The notes under the pieces: generated by a model | What the model was told of the DNA's origin: nothing | What the model saw: only the letters and a program-made list of their open reading frames with translations | Database searches by the model: none | Position numbers and translations under genes: made by a program | Assembly (NCBI GenBank): GCA_964574875.1 | Contig: CAZNOX010000009.1 | Location: 1-64,000 of the forward strand | Reading direction: 5' to 3' | Length of the DNA: 64,000 nt | DNA from: DSCS01 sp035391585 | Lineage (GTDB): Bacteria > Macinerneyibacteriota > Macinerneyibacteria > Macinerneyibacteriales > DSCS01 | Shown here: positions 7,324-15,587 of the stretch, piece after piece | How positions within the stretch are numbered: position 1 is the stretch's first letter | Layout of the letters: the number at the start of each line of letters is the position of its first letter

Positions 7324-8550
7324 ATGGATGACAGGGATTTCAGGCCTCTTTACGAGGTCTTGCGCCCCAAGACCGTGGATGATATCGTCGGCCAGCCTCA
7401 TCTGGTGGGAGAGAACGGGATCATCTCCATCTACCTGAAACAGGACAAACTCTTTTCCATGCTCTTTTACGGCCCTCCCGGAACGGGAAAGACCACATTG
7501 GCCCGCCTGATCTCAGATTTTTTTCATGCCAAATTTCTCTATTTCAATGCTGTGGAAGCCTCCACCGTGGAGATCAAGAAGACCATCCGCGAGGAGTGCA
7601 ACGAGGGGCTGAACATCCTTTTTGTGGATGAGATCCACCGGTTCAATAAAAATCAGCAGACCATTTTCCTGCCCCATATGGAGTCAGGGCGCATCGTCCT
7701 CATCGCCACCACCACGGAAAATCCCGGCTACACCATCATCTCGCCGTTACGGTCACGTATGCGTGTGGTGCCTTTTAAAAAACTGGGGGATGACGCTCTC
7801 CTGGAGATCGTCGAAAAAGGGCTGTCCCATTTTCAGGAGACTCTTGAGGCGGATATCAAACAGCTCATTGTGGATTACGCCGACGGAGACGGCCGGTTTG
7901 CGCTCTTTCTCCTGGAAGAGGTCATGAGTCTCATGGCCCACAAAAAACTCTCCGCCGAAGAGCTCCAGGAGACTCTGAACAAAAAGATGCTTCTCTCAGA
8001 TAAAAAGGGGGATTTTTACTATAATTATCTTTCGGCACTCCATAAATCCCTGCGGGGATCCGACGCTGATGCCGCTGTCTACTGGATATGCGCCATGATG
8101 GAGAGCGGGATCGACCCCCTGGCTATTCTCCGGAGGATGACAGCCATGGCATCGGAAGACATCGGTTTTGCCGATCCCAATGCGCTGAGGATCGTCAATG
8201 AGGCCACGCGGGCCTATGAATTCCTGGGATTTCCTGAAGGCCGCATGGCCATCATCCAGGCCGCTGTCTACCTGGCCCTGGCGCCTAAAAGCAATTCCGT
8301 TCTGAAAGCCATGGAGAAGGGCCTCTCCCTTGTGCGGGAACACGGGGTCCTGAACATCCCCGATTCCATCGCATCCAATACAAAGAGATACCGCTACCCC
8401 CACGCTTTTGAAGACCCTCTGATCAGACAGGATTATCTTCCCAAAGAGCTGGAGGGGGAGGAGATCGTCACGTTTATTCACAGGGGAAAAGAGACGAACT
8501 TTAAGAACCGTTGGGAGACTGTCCGTCCCCGGATCAGAAAAAAGAAGTAG
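7324..8550 (+). CDS. rarA: Replication-associated recombination protein RarA (MgsA/WRNIP1 family AAA+ ATPase)
   Basis: A full-length 408-residue clamp-loader-like ATPase. Walker A is GPPGTGKTT at residues 50-58, Walker B is ILFVDEIHRF at 98-107, sensor 1 is IATTTENP at about 127-134 and the arginine finger is in LRSRMR at 142-147. The C-terminal half contains the family-specific tetramerisation region (DADAAVYWICAMMESGIDP, then ASEDIGFADPNAL). RarA acts at stalled replication forks with single-strand-binding protein and promotes restart or template unwinding. It is located in a housekeeping run with rmuC and mutY, also DNA-maintenance genes, further downstream. Confidence 0.95.
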   Translation: MDDRDFRPLYEVLRPKTVDDIVGQPHLVGENGIISIYLKQDKLFSMLFYGPPGTGKTTLARLISDFFHAKFLYFNAVEASTVEIKKTIREECNEGLNILFVDEIHRFNKNQQTIFLPHMESGRIVLIATTTENPGYTIISPLRSRMRVVPFKKLGDDALLEIVEKGLSHFQETLEADIKQLIVDYADGDGRFALFLLEEVMSLMAHKKLSAEELQETLNKKMLLSDKKGDFYYNYLSALHKSLRGSDADAAVYWICAMMESGIDPLAILRRMTAMASEDIGFADPNALRIVNEATRAYEFLGFPEGRMAIIQAAVYLALAPKSNSVLKAMEKGLSLVREHGVLNIPDSIASNTKRYRYPHAFEDPLIRQDYLPKELEGEEIVTFIHRGKETNFKNRWETVRPRIRKKK

Positions 8551-8573
8551 AAAAGAGAGAAGAGGAGGTGGAT

Positions 8574-9533
8574 ATGAAGCGTATTGCCGTACTCACAGGA
8601 GGGGGAGATGCCCCGGGGATGAATGCCGCTGTCCGGTCTGTGGTCCGCACCGGGATATACATGGGGCTTGAAGTCCTTGGAATCGAAAAAGCCTATCTGG
8701 GAATGATGGAGGATCTCATCATTCCGCTCTCGCTCAAAGATGTGGGCGGGATCATGCAAAAGGGCGGCACCATGCTTCAGACGACCCGTTGTGAAGAGTT
8801 TATCACCGATGAGGGGCAGGAGCAGGCTGTTCAGAATCTCAAAAAACACGGCATCGAAGGGCTCGTTGTCATCGGAGGGGACGGTTCCCTCACCGGGGCC
8901 AGGGACCTTCACAACCGCGGGATCAAAGTCATCGGTGTACCCGGGACCATCGACAACGACCTCTGGGGGACAGACATGTGCATCGGGGTGGACACAGCCC
9001 TCAATACCATTATCTATTGTGTGGACAACATCAAAGATACCGCCTCGTCCCATGAACGGGCTTTTATTATTGAAGTCATGGGGCGCGAAAGCGGTTATCT
9101 CGCCCTCATGGCGGCCATTGCCACGGGCGCCGAAGAGGTCTATATTCCGGAAAAGGAGATGGATATCGAAGCAACCGCCAAAAAGATCCAGGACGGCCAT
9201 AAACGGGGAAAGACACACGGGATCATCATCCTGGCCGAAGGAGCCGGGAATGCTTATACCATCGGGCGGCAGCTGAAGAACATCCTGGGATATGAGGTCA
9301 GGATCTCCATTTTGGGCCATATCCAGCGAGGGGGGACCCCTTCCGCTTTTGACCGCCAGCTGGGCAGCATGATGGGAGCCGAAGCCGTCAAGGCTCTGCT
9401 CAACGGGAAAAGCGGCTTCATGGTGGCTCTTTCCGGAGCACATTATTCCCTGGTCTCTCTTGATGAAGCCATCAGCAAGAAGAAGACCATCAGCCAGAAA
9501 CAGTATGAAATAGCGCAGGTCCTGTCGCTTTAA
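8574..9533 (+). CDS. pfkA: ATP-dependent 6-phosphofructokinase
   Basis: 319 residues from the ATG at 8574, chosen for the ribosome binding site AGAGGAGGTGGAT and the canonical N-terminus MKRIAVLTGGGDAPGMNAAV. The enzyme phosphorylates fructose 6-phosphate in glycolysis. GGDGS at 101-105 and PGTIDND at 123-129 both have glycine where pyrophosphate-dependent enzymes carry Asp and Lys, so ATP use is indicated. MGRESGYLA and the substrate-binding GHIQRGG motif are present. The length matches the bacterial group I family (about 320). It is followed 17 bases later by tpiA, a glycolytic pair. Confidence 0.95.
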   Translation: MKRIAVLTGGGDAPGMNAAVRSVVRTGIYMGLEVLGIEKAYLGMMEDLIIPLSLKDVGGIMQKGGTMLQTTRCEEFITDEGQEQAVQNLKKHGIEGLVVIGGDGSLTGARDLHNRGIKVIGVPGTIDNDLWGTDMCIGVDTALNTIIYCVDNIKDTASSHERAFIIEVMGRESGYLALMAAIATGAEEVYIPEKEMDIEATAKKIQDGHKRGKTHGIIILAEGAGNAYTIGRQLKNILGYEVRISILGHIQRGGTPSAFDRQLGSMMGAEAVKALLNGKSGFMVALSGAHYSLVSLDEAISKKKTISQKQYEIAQVLSL

Positions 9534-9550
9534 CCAGGAGGAGAGAGAAG

Positions 9551-10324
9551 ATGAGAAAGTTCTTTATTGCGGGAAACTGGAAGATGAACAAGACCTATGA
9601 TGAAGCGGTTCAGCTTGCACAAGCCGTTCAGCAGAGAGCTGTGAATGAAAAGAAGATCAATATCGGGGTCTTTGTGCCGGCCCCCTATCTCAGGGACCTG
9701 GCCATGGCGTCTCCCGACCTCATTGTGGGGGCTCAGAACCTCCATTGGGAAAATTCCGGGGCCTTCACCGGAGAGATCTCTTCTCCCATGCTCAGGTCAG
9801 TGGGGGTCAGCTGGACACTCATCGGCCATTCGGAACGGCGGGCTCTTTTCGGGGAGACGGATGCTGATGTGAACAGAAAGGCCATCGCCGCCCTTCAGCA
9901 TTGCATCTTTCCTATTGTCTGTGTGGGCGAGACACTTGAAGAACGGGAGAAAAAGACCACTCTTGATATTATCGGAAGACAGGTCAAAGAGACGTTTTAC
10001 ACCATCCCCGCTGATATGGCCGAGACGATGACCCTGGCTTATGAGCCTGTCTGGGCCATCGGGACGGGAAAGACCGCGACACCTGACGATGCTGAAGAGG
10101 TCCATGCCTTCATCCGCATGACCCTGGCTTCTCTCTATTCTGCCGAGGTCAGCGAAAAAATCCGTATTCTTTACGGAGGAAGCGTCAAACCCTCCAATGC
10201 CGAGTCTCTTCTGAAGATGGCCGATATCGACGGGGCCCTCATCGGAGGGGCGTCCCTGAACAAAGATGATTTTATCTCCATCTGCGATACGGCCCTCACC
10301 ATCGAAAAAGCGCAAGTGTCATGA
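9551..10324 (+). CDS. tpiA: Triose-phosphate isomerase
   Basis: A 257-residue TIM barrel that interconverts dihydroxyacetone phosphate and glyceraldehyde 3-phosphate. The active site is complete: Asn9 and Lys11 in AGNWKMNKT, His93 in IGHSERR and Glu165 in AYEPVWAIGTGKTATP. The phosphate-binding GGSV and GGASL loops lie near the end. A clear AGGAGGAGAGAAG precedes the ATG. The TGA at 10322 overlaps the start of the next gene (ATGA), indicating translational coupling with the cobalamin adenosyltransferase. Confidence 0.96.
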   Translation: MRKFFIAGNWKMNKTYDEAVQLAQAVQQRAVNEKKINIGVFVPAPYLRDLAMASPDLIVGAQNLHWENSGAFTGEISSPMLRSVGVSWTLIGHSERRALFGETDADVNRKAIAALQHCIFPIVCVGETLEEREKKTTLDIIGRQVKETFYTIPADMAETMTLAYEPVWAIGTGKTATPDDAEEVHAFIRMTLASLYSAEVSEKIRILYGGSVKPSNAESLLKMADIDGALIGGASLNKDDFISICDTALTIEKAQVS

Positions 10325-10878
10325 GCCGGATTTCCACCGGGAACGGAGACAGCGGAAAGACCCGCCTCTGGTCGGGAGAAGAGGTTTCAAAGGATGACCT
10401 CCGTGTGGAGGCTTACGGCACGATGGATGAACTCCAGGCGGTCATGGGGGAGGCTCTCCACAAGGTGAAAAGCCCCACAACCGCCGCGCTCCTCAGAGAT
10501 CTGCGCAGCATGACGGATAAAGCAGCGGGGGAACTGGCCTCCACGGATGCTCCGGCCCTCATGACACAGGAGGAGATCCGTGTGGTGGAAGAGGCCATCG
10601 GAGCGTATGAAAAAGAGGTCCCGCTCCGGGGATTTGTCCTCACCGGGGCCACTCCCGGAGGAAGCGCCCTTGATGTGTGCCGCACCGTGGCCCGGAGGGC
10701 CGAACGGAGAGTGGTCCGTCTGGGAGGGCGGGAGGAGATCTCCCCTCTTCTGTATGTCTTTTTGAACAGGCTGTCCGATCTCCTTTTTCTCTTGTCCTGT
10801 TTTGAGGATCTTCAGGAGGGGAGACTGACATTCCGGGATGAAAAAAAGGAAAGGAATTCCAAAGATGCTGACACCTAA
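10321..10878 (+). CDS. Cob(I)alamin adenosyltransferase, PduO type
   Basis: 185 residues of the four-helix PduO family, which adenosylates cob(I)alamin to make coenzyme B12. Diagnostic pieces are the ATP-binding N-terminus TGNGDSGKTRLWSGEEVSK (residues 6-24), RVEAYGTMDEL (28-38), the arginine-rich RTVARRAERRVV and the C-terminal NRLSDLLFLLSCFE. The start overlaps the tpiA stop by four bases, and the end overlaps yhbY by 14. The presence of this enzyme implies use of adenosylcobalamin-dependent enzymes elsewhere in the genome; none is in this window. Confidence 0.88.
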   Translation: MSRISTGNGDSGKTRLWSGEEVSKDDLRVEAYGTMDELQAVMGEALHKVKSPTTAALLRDLRSMTDKAAGELASTDAPALMTQEEIRVVEEAIGAYEKEVPLRGFVLTGATPGGSALDVCRTVARRAERRVVRLGGREEISPLLYVFLNRLSDLLFLLSCFEDLQEGRLTFRDEKKERNSKDADT

Positions 10879-11155
10879 ACAAAGAAAATATCTGGAAAAA
10901 GAGGCCCATGAGATGACGCCTACGGCCTTTATCGGGAAAAACGGGATGACGGCCACCGTGATCCACGCCGTAATCGAGAATATCGATAAGAACGAACTGA
11001 TCAAAGTCAAGATCCAGAAGGATGCCCCCGTGGAGAAGAGAGAAGCAGCTGCCGAGTTGGCAGAAGCTGCAGGAGCCCAAGTCGTCCGCCTCATCGGAGG
11101 GACCATCATCCTCTTTAAACCGCTCAAAGAGAATTCCCGTTACCCGCTTCCCTGA
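10865..11155 (+). CDS. yhbY: YhbY/CRM-domain RNA-binding protein
   Basis: 96 residues from the ATG at 10865, inside the end of the previous gene in another frame. It is a stand-alone CRM domain: LTPKQRKYLEKEAHEM, then the GxxG loop GKNG at 24-27, VIHAVIENIDKNELIKVKI, and the closing VVRLIGGTIILFKP. YhbY binds the pre-50S ribosomal particle and helps ribosome assembly. The C-terminus is slightly longer than the usual 97-residue form only by sequence, not by length. Next to it is rsmI, also a ribosome maturation gene, so the pair probably works at the same stage. Confidence 0.92.
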   Translation: MLTPKQRKYLEKEAHEMTPTAFIGKNGMTATVIHAVIENIDKNELIKVKIQKDAPVEKREAAAELAEAAGAQVVRLIGGTIILFKPLKENSRYPLP

Positions 11156-11162
11156 GGACTGT

Positions 11163-11990
11163 ATGCCGGGAACTCTTTTTATTGTCGCCACACCCATCGG
11201 AAACCTGGGGGATTTTCCCCCCCGCGCTGCAGAGACTCTTCAGAATGTCCACACCATTGCAGCCGAAGACCCGGCGCAGTCGGCGGTCCTGTTGAAAAAA
11301 TTCAACATCCGGGCCGCCATGATCCGTTACAATGAAGGAAACAAGGAGGCTGCTGTCCCCGGGATCACCGCCCTGCTCAGAGAAGGGCATGATGTGGCCT
11401 ATATCTCCGAAGCGGGGACACCCTGTATCAGCGATCCGGGGCTGAACCTTGTGCGGAAAGCTGTTGAAGAGGGGTGCCGGGTGGTTCCGGTCCCCGGCCC
11501 CACTGCAGCCATGGCGCTGCTGTCTGTATCGGGGCTCCCCACAGACCGGTTTCTCTTTCTCGGGTTTGCCCCGAAAAAAGAGGCGGAACTGGAGCGTTTC
11601 AGGGCGTTTCTCGAAGATCAGCCTTTTACTGCGGTCTGCTATGTCTCTCCCCATCATATGAAAGAGTTCGTGGCCATGCTGGAGAACCTCCGTCATGACC
11701 CCGATGTGGTCGTGGGCCGGGAACTCACAAAACTTCATGAAGAGGTCATCCGCGGAAAGGCTCATGAGATCGGAGCGCGGATCCTGTCCAATGTCCGGGG
11801 GGAGTTCACCGTGGCCATCGCGGGGAACCGTGAGGAAAAAGAAACAAATCATACCCTTATCGTGTCCAAGGGAGAGGAACTGATGAAAAAGTTCTCCCTG
11901 AAGGACACGGCTTCGATATTGTCGGTGATTTATGGTTTGACGAAGAACAAGGTTTACGATATGCTTTTGAAAAATAAAGAAAACAAGTGA
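11163..11990 (+). CDS. rsmI: 16S rRNA (cytidine-1402-2'-O)-methyltransferase RsmI
   Basis: 275 residues from the ATG at 11163 (MPGTLFIVATPIGNLGD), which is the canonical N-terminus; an upstream in-frame ATG lies inside yhbY and is not used. It is a tetrapyrrole-methylase-fold enzyme that 2'-O-methylates C1402 in the decoding centre of 16S rRNA. SEAGTPCISDPG (82-93) and VPGPTAAMALLSVSGLPTDRF are family signatures. One deviation is AEDPAQSAVLL at 34-44, where most homologues have AEDTR followed by a Thr or Ser. The C-terminal tail includes a small helical KDTASILSVIYGLTKNKVYDM domain. Confidence 0.93.
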   Translation: MPGTLFIVATPIGNLGDFPPRAAETLQNVHTIAAEDPAQSAVLLKKFNIRAAMIRYNEGNKEAAVPGITALLREGHDVAYISEAGTPCISDPGLNLVRKAVEEGCRVVPVPGPTAAMALLSVSGLPTDRFLFLGFAPKKEAELERFRAFLEDQPFTAVCYVSPHHMKEFVAMLENLRHDPDVVVGRELTKLHEEVIRGKAHEIGARILSNVRGEFTVAIAGNREEKETNHTLIVSKGEELMKKFSLKDTASILSVIYGLTKNKVYDMLLKNKENK

Positions 11991-12009
11991 AACCTTGCAG
12001 GGAGAAGAT

Positions 12010-12567
12010 GTGTCGTATAAGAGTAAGGAAGAGAGCGACGACCTTGTCAAACGCCTGAAACGTAAAGAGGACGGCGCTTTCGAAGAACTCATAGAAGATT
12101 ATGGAGGGGTGATTTACAAAGTGCTCCACACGTATATAAGGGATAAAAACAGCGTGGACGATCTGTTCCAGGATGTTTTTATCAAGATATTCAAAAATAT
12201 CCATACCTTTCGTGAAGAGAGCAAGCTGTCCGTCTGGATCTACCAGATCGCCCTGAACACGACCAAAAACCATCTCAGGAAGAAATTCAACAAAGACATC
12301 TATGAACTTCAGGATTACACCGCCTCCGTGGAGCCGGTGGATGACGATCTGGATAACCGGGATCTCCGGGAACTTCTGGATCTGTATATCGGAGAACTTC
12401 CTGAAAACTGGCAGACAGTGATCAACCTCTATTATTTTCAGTCTTATTCGTATAACGAGATTGCGGACATTACCGGGTTTCCCGTAGGGACAGTGAAAAC
12501 ATACCTCTACAGAGCCAAAGAAAAACTGTGCTCTCTTATGGAGCGGCACAGAAAGGAGTTGTTATGA
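12010..12567 (+). CDS. ECF-type RNA polymerase sigma factor
   Basis: About 185 residues from a GTG at 12010 with GCAGGGAGAAGAT upstream; a TTG at 11995 is an alternative. Region 2 (about residues 22-90) holds FEELIEDYGG, the -10-reading DDLFQDVFIKIFKNI and WIYQIALNTTKNHLRKK. Region 4 (about 125-180) is a helix-turn-helix with NEIADITGFPVGTVKTYLYRAKEKL. There is no region 1 or 3, as expected of ECF sigma-70 members responding to envelope or other stress. The stop overlaps the start of the next gene, a two-helix membrane protein that is probably its anti-sigma factor. Confidence 0.92.
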   Translation: MSYKSKEESDDLVKRLKRKEDGAFEELIEDYGGVIYKVLHTYIRDKNSVDDLFQDVFIKIFKNIHTFREESKLSVWIYQIALNTTKNHLRKKFNKDIYELQDYTASVEPVDDDLDNRDLRELLDLYIGELPENWQTVINLYYFQSYSYNEIADITGFPVGTVKTYLYRAKEKLCSLMERHRKELL

Positions 12568-12965
12568 GTGAGATCGACAAGAAGTTTGACGAGCAGTTTA
12601 TTGATTCCCTGCTTTTTTCCCGTCCCAAGCCGAGGGTGTCCGAAGAGTTGAAAGAGAACACACTCTTCACCCTGGCCCGTCTGAGAGAATCTGAGATCCA
12701 GGAAGAGGCCCTTCAGAAAAAATTCTACAGAAACATTGTGGGTGTCTTCTCCATCCTGATCTTCCTCTTCGGTATTCTTATCGCTCAAAACATTAATTTT
12801 TTCGAATCCCTCTACCTCATGGCCCGTTCCGTTTTTACCGGGATCAGCCTGGAAAGCTTTATCAAAGTGGGGAAATATGTGGTCATCGGACTGGCCGCCC
12901 TGCCGGCCCTGGTGATCTTTCTTACGGAGAGGCATAAAAAACACTCTTCGCAGCATACATCATAA
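12564..12965 (+). CDS. Putative membrane anti-sigma factor
   Basis: 133 residues from the ATG at 12564 (ribosome binding site AAAGGAG), coupled by ATGA to the sigma gene. Residues 1-55 are a soluble, charged N-terminal segment (DEQFIDSLLFSRPKPRVSEE), the size of a sigma-binding domain but without the zinc-binding HxxxCxxC motif. Predicted membrane helices lie at about 57-75 (NIVGVFSILIFLFGILIA) and 104-121. Gene order, overlap and topology support a role in holding the ECF sigma at the membrane; the sequence itself is not of a family I can name, so the function is inferred from context. Confidence 0.6.
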   Translation: MSEIDKKFDEQFIDSLLFSRPKPRVSEELKENTLFTLARLRESEIQEEALQKKFYRNIVGVFSILIFLFGILIAQNINFFESLYLMARSVFTGISLESFIKVGKYVVIGLAALPALVIFLTERHKKHSSQHTS

Positions 12966-13034
12966 GTCAAACCGATATCTTCTTCTTTGACGGCGGGCTT
13001 CACTCCTCCTATACTGGAAACAGAGAGGAGGAGG

Positions 13035-14090
13035 ATGGAAGCCCGTCTTTTTTTTGATCAACTCATGAACTGGTTTTCCCGGAACAGAAGAGACGATCCC
13101 TGGAGCGCCAATGCAGACTCCTACTCTGTGTGGATCTCGGAGATCATGCTGCAGCAGACCACAGTCCCTGCAGCAGCGCCCTATTTTCAGGCGTGGATGA
13201 CCCGTTTCCCCTCGCTGGCTCATGTGGCTTCCGCACCTGTTGAGGAGGTCCTGCGGATGTGGGAAGGGCTGGGCTACTATTCCCGGGCTGTCAATATCCG
13301 CAAGACTGCCGGGATCCTGTCTTCAGAAGGGCGCAGCACCCTTCCCCCGGACTATACGGAGCTGTGCCGTTTGCCGGGAATCGGGGACAATACGGCCCGG
13401 GCGATCCTCAGCCTTGCATTCGGGTTGAGATATCCCGTGCTTGATGCCAATGTGCGCAAGATCATCATGCGTTTTTTCCTCACAGAAAAATGGACACCGA
13501 AGGCCGCTGAAGAGGCGGACCTCTTTATCAGAGAAGGCATGGACCATTATCCTCCGGGACGGGTCAATGAGGCGTTGATGCAGTTTGGCCAGACCGTCTG
13601 CCTGCGGAAAAAACCCCGATGTCCCGCATGCCCCCTCTCGGGGCATTGCCGGGCCTATCTGTCGGGAAGAGAGGATGCCATCCCTCCGCCGGCTGTCAAA
13701 AGAGTGACAGAGAAAAAAACCGTGCTTCTGATCCCTGCCTGGGAGAAGGCCGTGGGGATCCTCAAGAGAAAAGAGGGGATCGGCCGGGGCATGTGGTCCT
13801 TTCCCGCCTGTTCCTACGAAACGGGACAGGCCCGCCTGGACCAGCTCAGAGAGAAGGGGCGGACAGGGATTCTTCCTCTCAAAAGGGAGATCCACTCCTA
13901 CACGCGATACAGAGACGAGCTTTTTCCCTATCTTCTGATGTTTCAGGATGAAGACGGCTTCCGGGCCATGGTCCGGGAAAAGGCCCTGAAGCCGGTGAGT
14001 GTTGACGACCTTGCCGTCTTCCCGTTTCTCTCCGCTTATCGGAAGATCGCCGGAGAGGTCAAAAGATGTCTTGAAAGAGACGGAGTATAA
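13035..14090 (+). CDS. mutY: A/G-specific adenine DNA glycosylase MutY
   Basis: 351 residues from the ATG at 13035 (GAGAGGAGGAGG). MutY removes adenine mispaired with 8-oxoguanine. Glu36 in ISEIMLQQTTV and Asp137 in VLDANVRKI are the catalytic acids. The helix-hairpin-helix is LPGIGDNTARAI at about 113-124. The four cluster cysteines, Cys189, 196, 199 and 205, have the exact C-x6-C-x2-C-x5-C spacing of the [4Fe-4S] cluster. The C-terminal MutT-like domain (from about 235) recognises oxoG. The slightly altered TTV after QQ (usually TQV) is tolerated in the family. Confidence 0.95.
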   Translation: MEARLFFDQLMNWFSRNRRDDPWSANADSYSVWISEIMLQQTTVPAAAPYFQAWMTRFPSLAHVASAPVEEVLRMWEGLGYYSRAVNIRKTAGILSSEGRSTLPPDYTELCRLPGIGDNTARAILSLAFGLRYPVLDANVRKIIMRFFLTEKWTPKAAEEADLFIREGMDHYPPGRVNEALMQFGQTVCLRKKPRCPACPLSGHCRAYLSGREDAIPPPAVKRVTEKKTVLLIPAWEKAVGILKRKEGIGRGMWSFPACSYETGQARLDQLREKGRTGILPLKREIHSYTRYRDELFPYLLMFQDEDGFRAMVREKALKPVSVDDLAVFPFLSAYRKIAGEVKRCLERDGV

Positions 14091-14129
14091 GGATATTAAA
14101 GAGATGAGACGACTAAAGGCGGTGATGTT

Positions 14130-15461
14130 ATGGAGTTGTTCCTGGTCATTGTAAGCGGGCTGACCATTGTTCTGGTTCTGGCTCTTTTTCAACAGATACG
14201 GCGTGTGAACCGGGATGATGAGCGGATCGAGCGGCTGGTCAAAGACGAGATGTCCCGAAGCCGTCAGGAAAACCAGTCGGCAGCCCGGGAGGGAAGGCAG
14301 GAGCTGGGGAAGAATATTGCTGCGTTCGAATCCTCTCTTCTGGCCCAGATGAAAACGGTCTCCGACCTTCAGGAAAAGCAGTTCAACCGCTTTTCCGCTC
14401 AGCTTGACAAATTGATCAGCGAAAACGAACGCCGGCTGGAGGCCCTCAGAGAGAGCCTTGAAAAGAACCTCCGTTTTCTTCAGGAGGAGAACAGCAAAAA
14501 GCTGGACCAGATGCGCCAGGTCGTGGACGAAAAGCTTCACGCCACGCTGGAACGGCGCCTGGGGGAATCCTTCAACCTCATCAGCGAGCGGCTTGAAGCC
14601 GTCTACAAGGGGCTTGGAGAGATGCAGAAACTGGCTTCCGGCGTGGATGACCTGAAACGGGTCTTTACCAATGTCAAGACCCGCGGGACATGGGGGGAAG
14701 TGCAGCTGGGAAATCTCCTGGAGCAGATCCTCACGTCTGACCAGTATGCCGAGAATGTGGCCACCCGCGAGGGAAGCAATGACCGGGTGGAGTTCGCGAT
14801 TAAATTGCCCGGACGTGATGATGCGGGATCCGTCGTCTGGCTCCCCATTGATGCTAAATTCCCTCAGGAAGACTACCTGCGCCTTCTGGATGCCCGGGAC
14901 AAAGCCGATGCCGGCCTGGCTGAAGAGGCTGTCAAGGCCCTGGAGAAAAGAATCCGCAATGAGGCGAAGAATATCCGTGAAAAGTATGTGGATCCGCCCC
15001 ATACAACAGATTTTGCCATTCTTTTTCTGCCCATCGAAGGCCTGTTTGCAGAAGTCCTTCGCCGCCCCGGCCTGGCTGAGTCCCTTCAGGCCGATTTCCG
15101 GGTGGTGGTCACCGGGCCCACGACACTCACCGCCCTTCTGAACAGTCTCCAGATGGGGTTCAGGACACTGGCCATCGAAAAGAGGACCAGCGATGTCTGG
15201 AAGCTCCTGGGAGCCGTAAAATCCCAGTTCAGTGATTTCGGAGACCTCTTGGACAAGACACAGAAAAAGCTTAAAGAAGCCAGCAACAGCATTGAGAACG
15301 CCTCGCGGAAAAGCCGGGTGATCCAGCGCAAACTCAGGGATGTGACCTCTCTTTCGGGGAGAGAGTCGGCCGCCATGCTTGAAGAGGGCGGAGAGGAGAG
15401 CGAGCCTGAAGTTTCGGAAGAAGAGGGCGGAAAAGAAGAGGAAAAAGGGGAAAACAGTTGA
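14130..15461 (+). CDS. rmuC: DNA recombination protein RmuC
   Basis: 443 residues: an N-terminal membrane anchor (residues 1-20, MELFLVIVSGLTIVLVLALF), a long coiled coil of about 25-190 and the RmuC nuclease-like core of about 180-390. Recognisable core pieces are TRGTWGEVQLGNLLEQIL, WLPIDAKFPQEDY and FLPIEGLFAEVLRRPG, then VVTGPTTLTALLNSLQMGF. The family limits inversions at short repeats. The C-terminus is an acidic Glu-rich tail of about 30 residues. It closes the housekeeping run; a promoter for the oxidoreductase operon follows. Confidence 0.94.
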   Translation: MELFLVIVSGLTIVLVLALFQQIRRVNRDDERIERLVKDEMSRSRQENQSAAREGRQELGKNIAAFESSLLAQMKTVSDLQEKQFNRFSAQLDKLISENERRLEALRESLEKNLRFLQEENSKKLDQMRQVVDEKLHATLERRLGESFNLISERLEAVYKGLGEMQKLASGVDDLKRVFTNVKTRGTWGEVQLGNLLEQILTSDQYAENVATREGSNDRVEFAIKLPGRDDAGSVVWLPIDAKFPQEDYLRLLDARDKADAGLAEEAVKALEKRIRNEAKNIREKYVDPPHTTDFAILFLPIEGLFAEVLRRPGLAESLQADFRVVVTGPTTLTALLNSLQMGFRTLAIEKRTSDVWKLLGAVKSQFSDFGDLLDKTQKKLKEASNSIENASRKSRVIQRKLRDVTSLSGRESAAMLEEGGEESEPEVSEEEGGKEEEKGENS

Positions 15462-15467
15462 AAACAT

Positions 15468-15491
15468 CGATATGAACGATTTAACATATCG
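15468..15491. repeat. Inverted repeat upstream of the AOR operon
   Basis: Perfect 7-base palindromic arms, CGATATG at 15468-15474 and CATATCG at 15485-15491, with a 10-base spacer, just after the rmuC stop and 18 bases before the -35 of the next promoter. No U-run follows, so an operator is as likely as a terminator. Confidence 0.4.
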
Positions 15492-15508
15492 CAAAAAGAG
15501 CTTTATAT

Positions 15509-15537
15509 TTGACTTTTCCTCCTAATTGCCGTATTTT
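15509..15537 (+). promoter_or_regulatory. Promoter of the ferredoxin-AOR operon
   Basis: TTGACT at 15509-15514, a 17-base spacer and TATTTT at 15532-15537, about 50 bases before the ferredoxin ATG. Confidence 0.65.
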
Positions 15538-15587
15538 AAGAACAGAGAGATATTCGCTGTCAATAAGAGAAATCGAGGAGGTATTTT

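Noticed and set aside
8478..9443. A 321-codon - strand frame opposite pfkA.
   Set aside because: pfkA is certain on the + strand, and the antisense product is low-complexity without family features.
13323..15494. A 723-codon open frame on the - strand opposite mutY and rmuC.
   Set aside because: It is a shadow of two well-supported + strand genes and has no recognisable domain.
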